Positions 61,574-64,000 of a stretch of DNA of 64,000 nt are shown piece by piece. Below the pieces are notes generated by a model, which saw only the letters and a list, made by a program, of their open reading frames with translations, did not search any database and was not told the origin of the DNA. How positions within the stretch are numbered: the stretch's first letter is position 1; every line of letters starts with the position of its first letter. Source of the stretch: Manduca sexta (taxonomy: Eukaryota > Arthropoda > Insecta > Lepidoptera > Sphingidae); NCBI RefSeq assembly GCF_014839805.1, contig NC_051137.1, positions 9,475,170 through 9,539,169 on the forward strand, written 5' to 3'. Both the position numbers and the translations under genes were made by a program.

Positions 61574-63506
61574 TAGCTCTAATTTTTTTGATACACGCTT
61601 AGGTATTTATTTTGTAGCCTTTTTGTTTTTACAATATTTTTAGTTGTATAATTTTTACAAATCCATATAGGAATTAAATGATTTACATTCAATGTTATCA
61701 CTGCCTAAAGATAAAAAAAAATTGAACATTGAGACATGTTTAAATATTAAAAATAATAACATCTAAAAGAATACAGTATAAGACAGCTATTATGTTAAAA
61801 TATTTCATAATTTAAGCAATACAAGTTCAAAATGAGGCTGATTAAGTGTATATAATTTTGTCATAATTGTTTGTGTCCACATTTACAATGATTTATCATG
61901 TTTCATTCTAGTTTATAAGATCTGTAGAAATTAAATGCTCATTTCAATATTTTTTTTTGTATTATATTTTTAAATCTGTTTTACTCAAATAAGAATGACA
62001 TAATATTTAATGTCAATTTAACTGAAAATATATATTCCTCTAAATAAACTTGTGCTTTATTTTAGAAACATAATATTAAGTTATAGACTTGCAGCTGCTC
62101 ACGCATATCACCAAGTGGAAATCGCTATTCGCGTTTGTATGCCTGTCAATAAACACACTCATGCCTTTAATCTCCGAAGGGTTAAAACGGTGGTTACATA
62201 AAAAACAAAGAAAAATCACCTATCTTATTACTATTTATTTTTATGGTAAGTACTTAATCTCCTTTCGACCGCGCGAAATGGAGAAGGCCACGTTGCGTTC
62301 TTACTGACCCAGAGCGAGCAGCTCAAAAAGCTCAAACACTCCATACGACCGCAGCTCCGTCCTCGCCGCAGAGGACCAGGCCGCGTCTCCCGTCCCTCCG
62401 ATCCTGCTGATAATTCCGGCCCGCGTGCCGATGTAAACTAGGTAGATTGTTAGGTCGCTTGCGCACCACTCGCGTTACCCATTATCACTGATGTCTCATC
62501 CTCTCTCAGTGGCCCTCCCGAGCCGAGGCCGTGACCCTTTAGAGGGTCGCCCTCAGCATGACCACTTAAAGGCTCGCAGTACCTAAAGCACTCACCCGCA
62601 AGACTGGTGTGTTTATATAAGCCAGCCCTGCCGGGCTAACATAGTCAAGAAAAAAAGTCATTAATAATATGAAGCCACCATGGGCCATGATTGAGGTATA
62701 ATGTTGTACAGGCCCTTAAGTATGTATTTGATACAAAGTTTGGTATTTGTATGATAATTATAATTCATTATTTGAAATTCTGGTTGAAATTTGTTAAGAA
62801 GGCTTCTTCACTAAATAAATAGGGTCTCTATATTTGTTCAACAAAAACAAAAAAAAATACACTTCTACAAAACTATACTGACTATAAATACATCTCTTTA
62901 ATATTAAGTATGTAGGTTGTAATTAAATAAAGAGTACCAAAAAATCGAGCATCACTGTATTTAGAATATTATGTATAAATACATTGGCTCATTATTGTTT
63001 ATAATTTACAGCCAGGCTAAAAAATTTCCAGTTTGCAAACTAAATTTAAATATAAACTAGTAGTGATGAAATTGTCCATTGTGAAGCTTGTAGAATTTAC
63101 ATCAATAAGGCCCAGGCATTTCAGGGATTTAAACATAAATATGTTAATGTAGACCCTTTAATATTTACACTGATAAGTTATCAAGTCAAAAAAAAATTAC
63201 TTTTAAGACACAATTTATTAGTTTTTTAGAAATTTGATAGTTTCCCCTGACCCAAAATTCACATGACAAAAAGCTGCTAGATAGCTACAAACAGGTTGTA
63301 ACTATATACAGGTTTAAACTTTAGTTGTGTGTGTTACAAGTGAATTGGGTTCAAAATAAAATATATATATATTATAACTTACATTTACTTCATTATAACA
63401 TTTAAATTACTTAATTTATTATAAATCAAATCTTAAAATAATCCCATCCGCATTACCAATTTTCATTCTCACGCAAAGATCAACATCTTACTCAGGATAC
63501 ATCTAA
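61574..63506. other. Region between fz and the Sec61 beta gene (convergent 3' ends)
   Basis: Both genes end into this 1.9 kb. The only distinctive part is a GC-richer block at about 62085-62650, listed separately. An AATAAA on the minus strand at about 63414-63420 is a likely polyadenylation signal for the Sec61 beta gene. Confidence 0.55.
62085..62650. repeat. GC-richer block, probable transposon-derived
   Basis: Base composition changes sharply here ('ccgcagctccgtcctcgccg', 'tcccgagccgaggccgtgac', 'agccctgccgggctaacata'), with no long open frame. The left part ('atctccgaaggg') vaguely recalls the SINE body. It looks like the untranslated end of a retroelement, but the family was not identified. 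Confidence 0.35.

Positions 63507-64000
<494 letters not shown>

Overview
This window is AT-rich, intron-bearing animal DNA, almost certainly from a moth or butterfly. The protein genes are clear orthologues of insect genes. The spaces between exons are filled with tRNA-derived SINEs, Helitrons ending in CTAG, TTAA- and TA-flanked MITEs and degraded LINE pieces of the kinds common in Lepidoptera. No bacterial operon, CRISPR array, tRNA gene or rRNA gene was seen.

Six protein genes can be supported. (1) 4485-28708, minus: a membrane adenylate cyclase of the ADCY3/Ac3 type, reconstructed here as 19 exons in one continuous reading frame (about 1034 residues). (2) 38710-45683, plus: Integrator complex subunit 2, 7 exons, about 1124 residues. 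(3) 47161-56184, minus: anaphase-promoting complex subunit 5, 13 exons, about 771 residues, convergent with INTS2. (4) 57068-57637, minus: a two-exon mini-gene that is little more than a THAP zinc finger. (5) 58986-61573, plus: Frizzled, 2 exons, 566 residues. (6) 63507-64000, minus: the 3' end of Sec61 beta, running off the right edge.

The adenylate cyclase introns, the 10 kb region from 28709 to 38709, INTS2 intron 6 and the ANAPC5 introns hold most of the mobile DNA. This includes a Helitron helicase fragment and several non-autonomous copies, a SINE with a 13-bp target duplication, MITEs flanked by TTA, TA and TATA, two abutting TTAA-bounded elements, and a decayed LINE reverse transcriptase split by a perfect 29-bp-arm palindrome.

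The genes serve unrelated processes: cAMP signalling, snRNA/mRNA 3' processing, cell-cycle ubiquitination, Wnt/planar polarity reception and ER translocation. They are ordinary neighbours on a chromosome and do not form a system. I found no convincing new biological system. The most unusual points are GC-rich, alanine-rich exons in the otherwise AT-rich ANAPC5 gene, a MITE 37 bp from a splice donor, the truncated THAP gene, and the palindrome inside the LINE fossil. All exon joins were inferred by eye from reading frame, GT/AG sites and family similarity, without transcript data.
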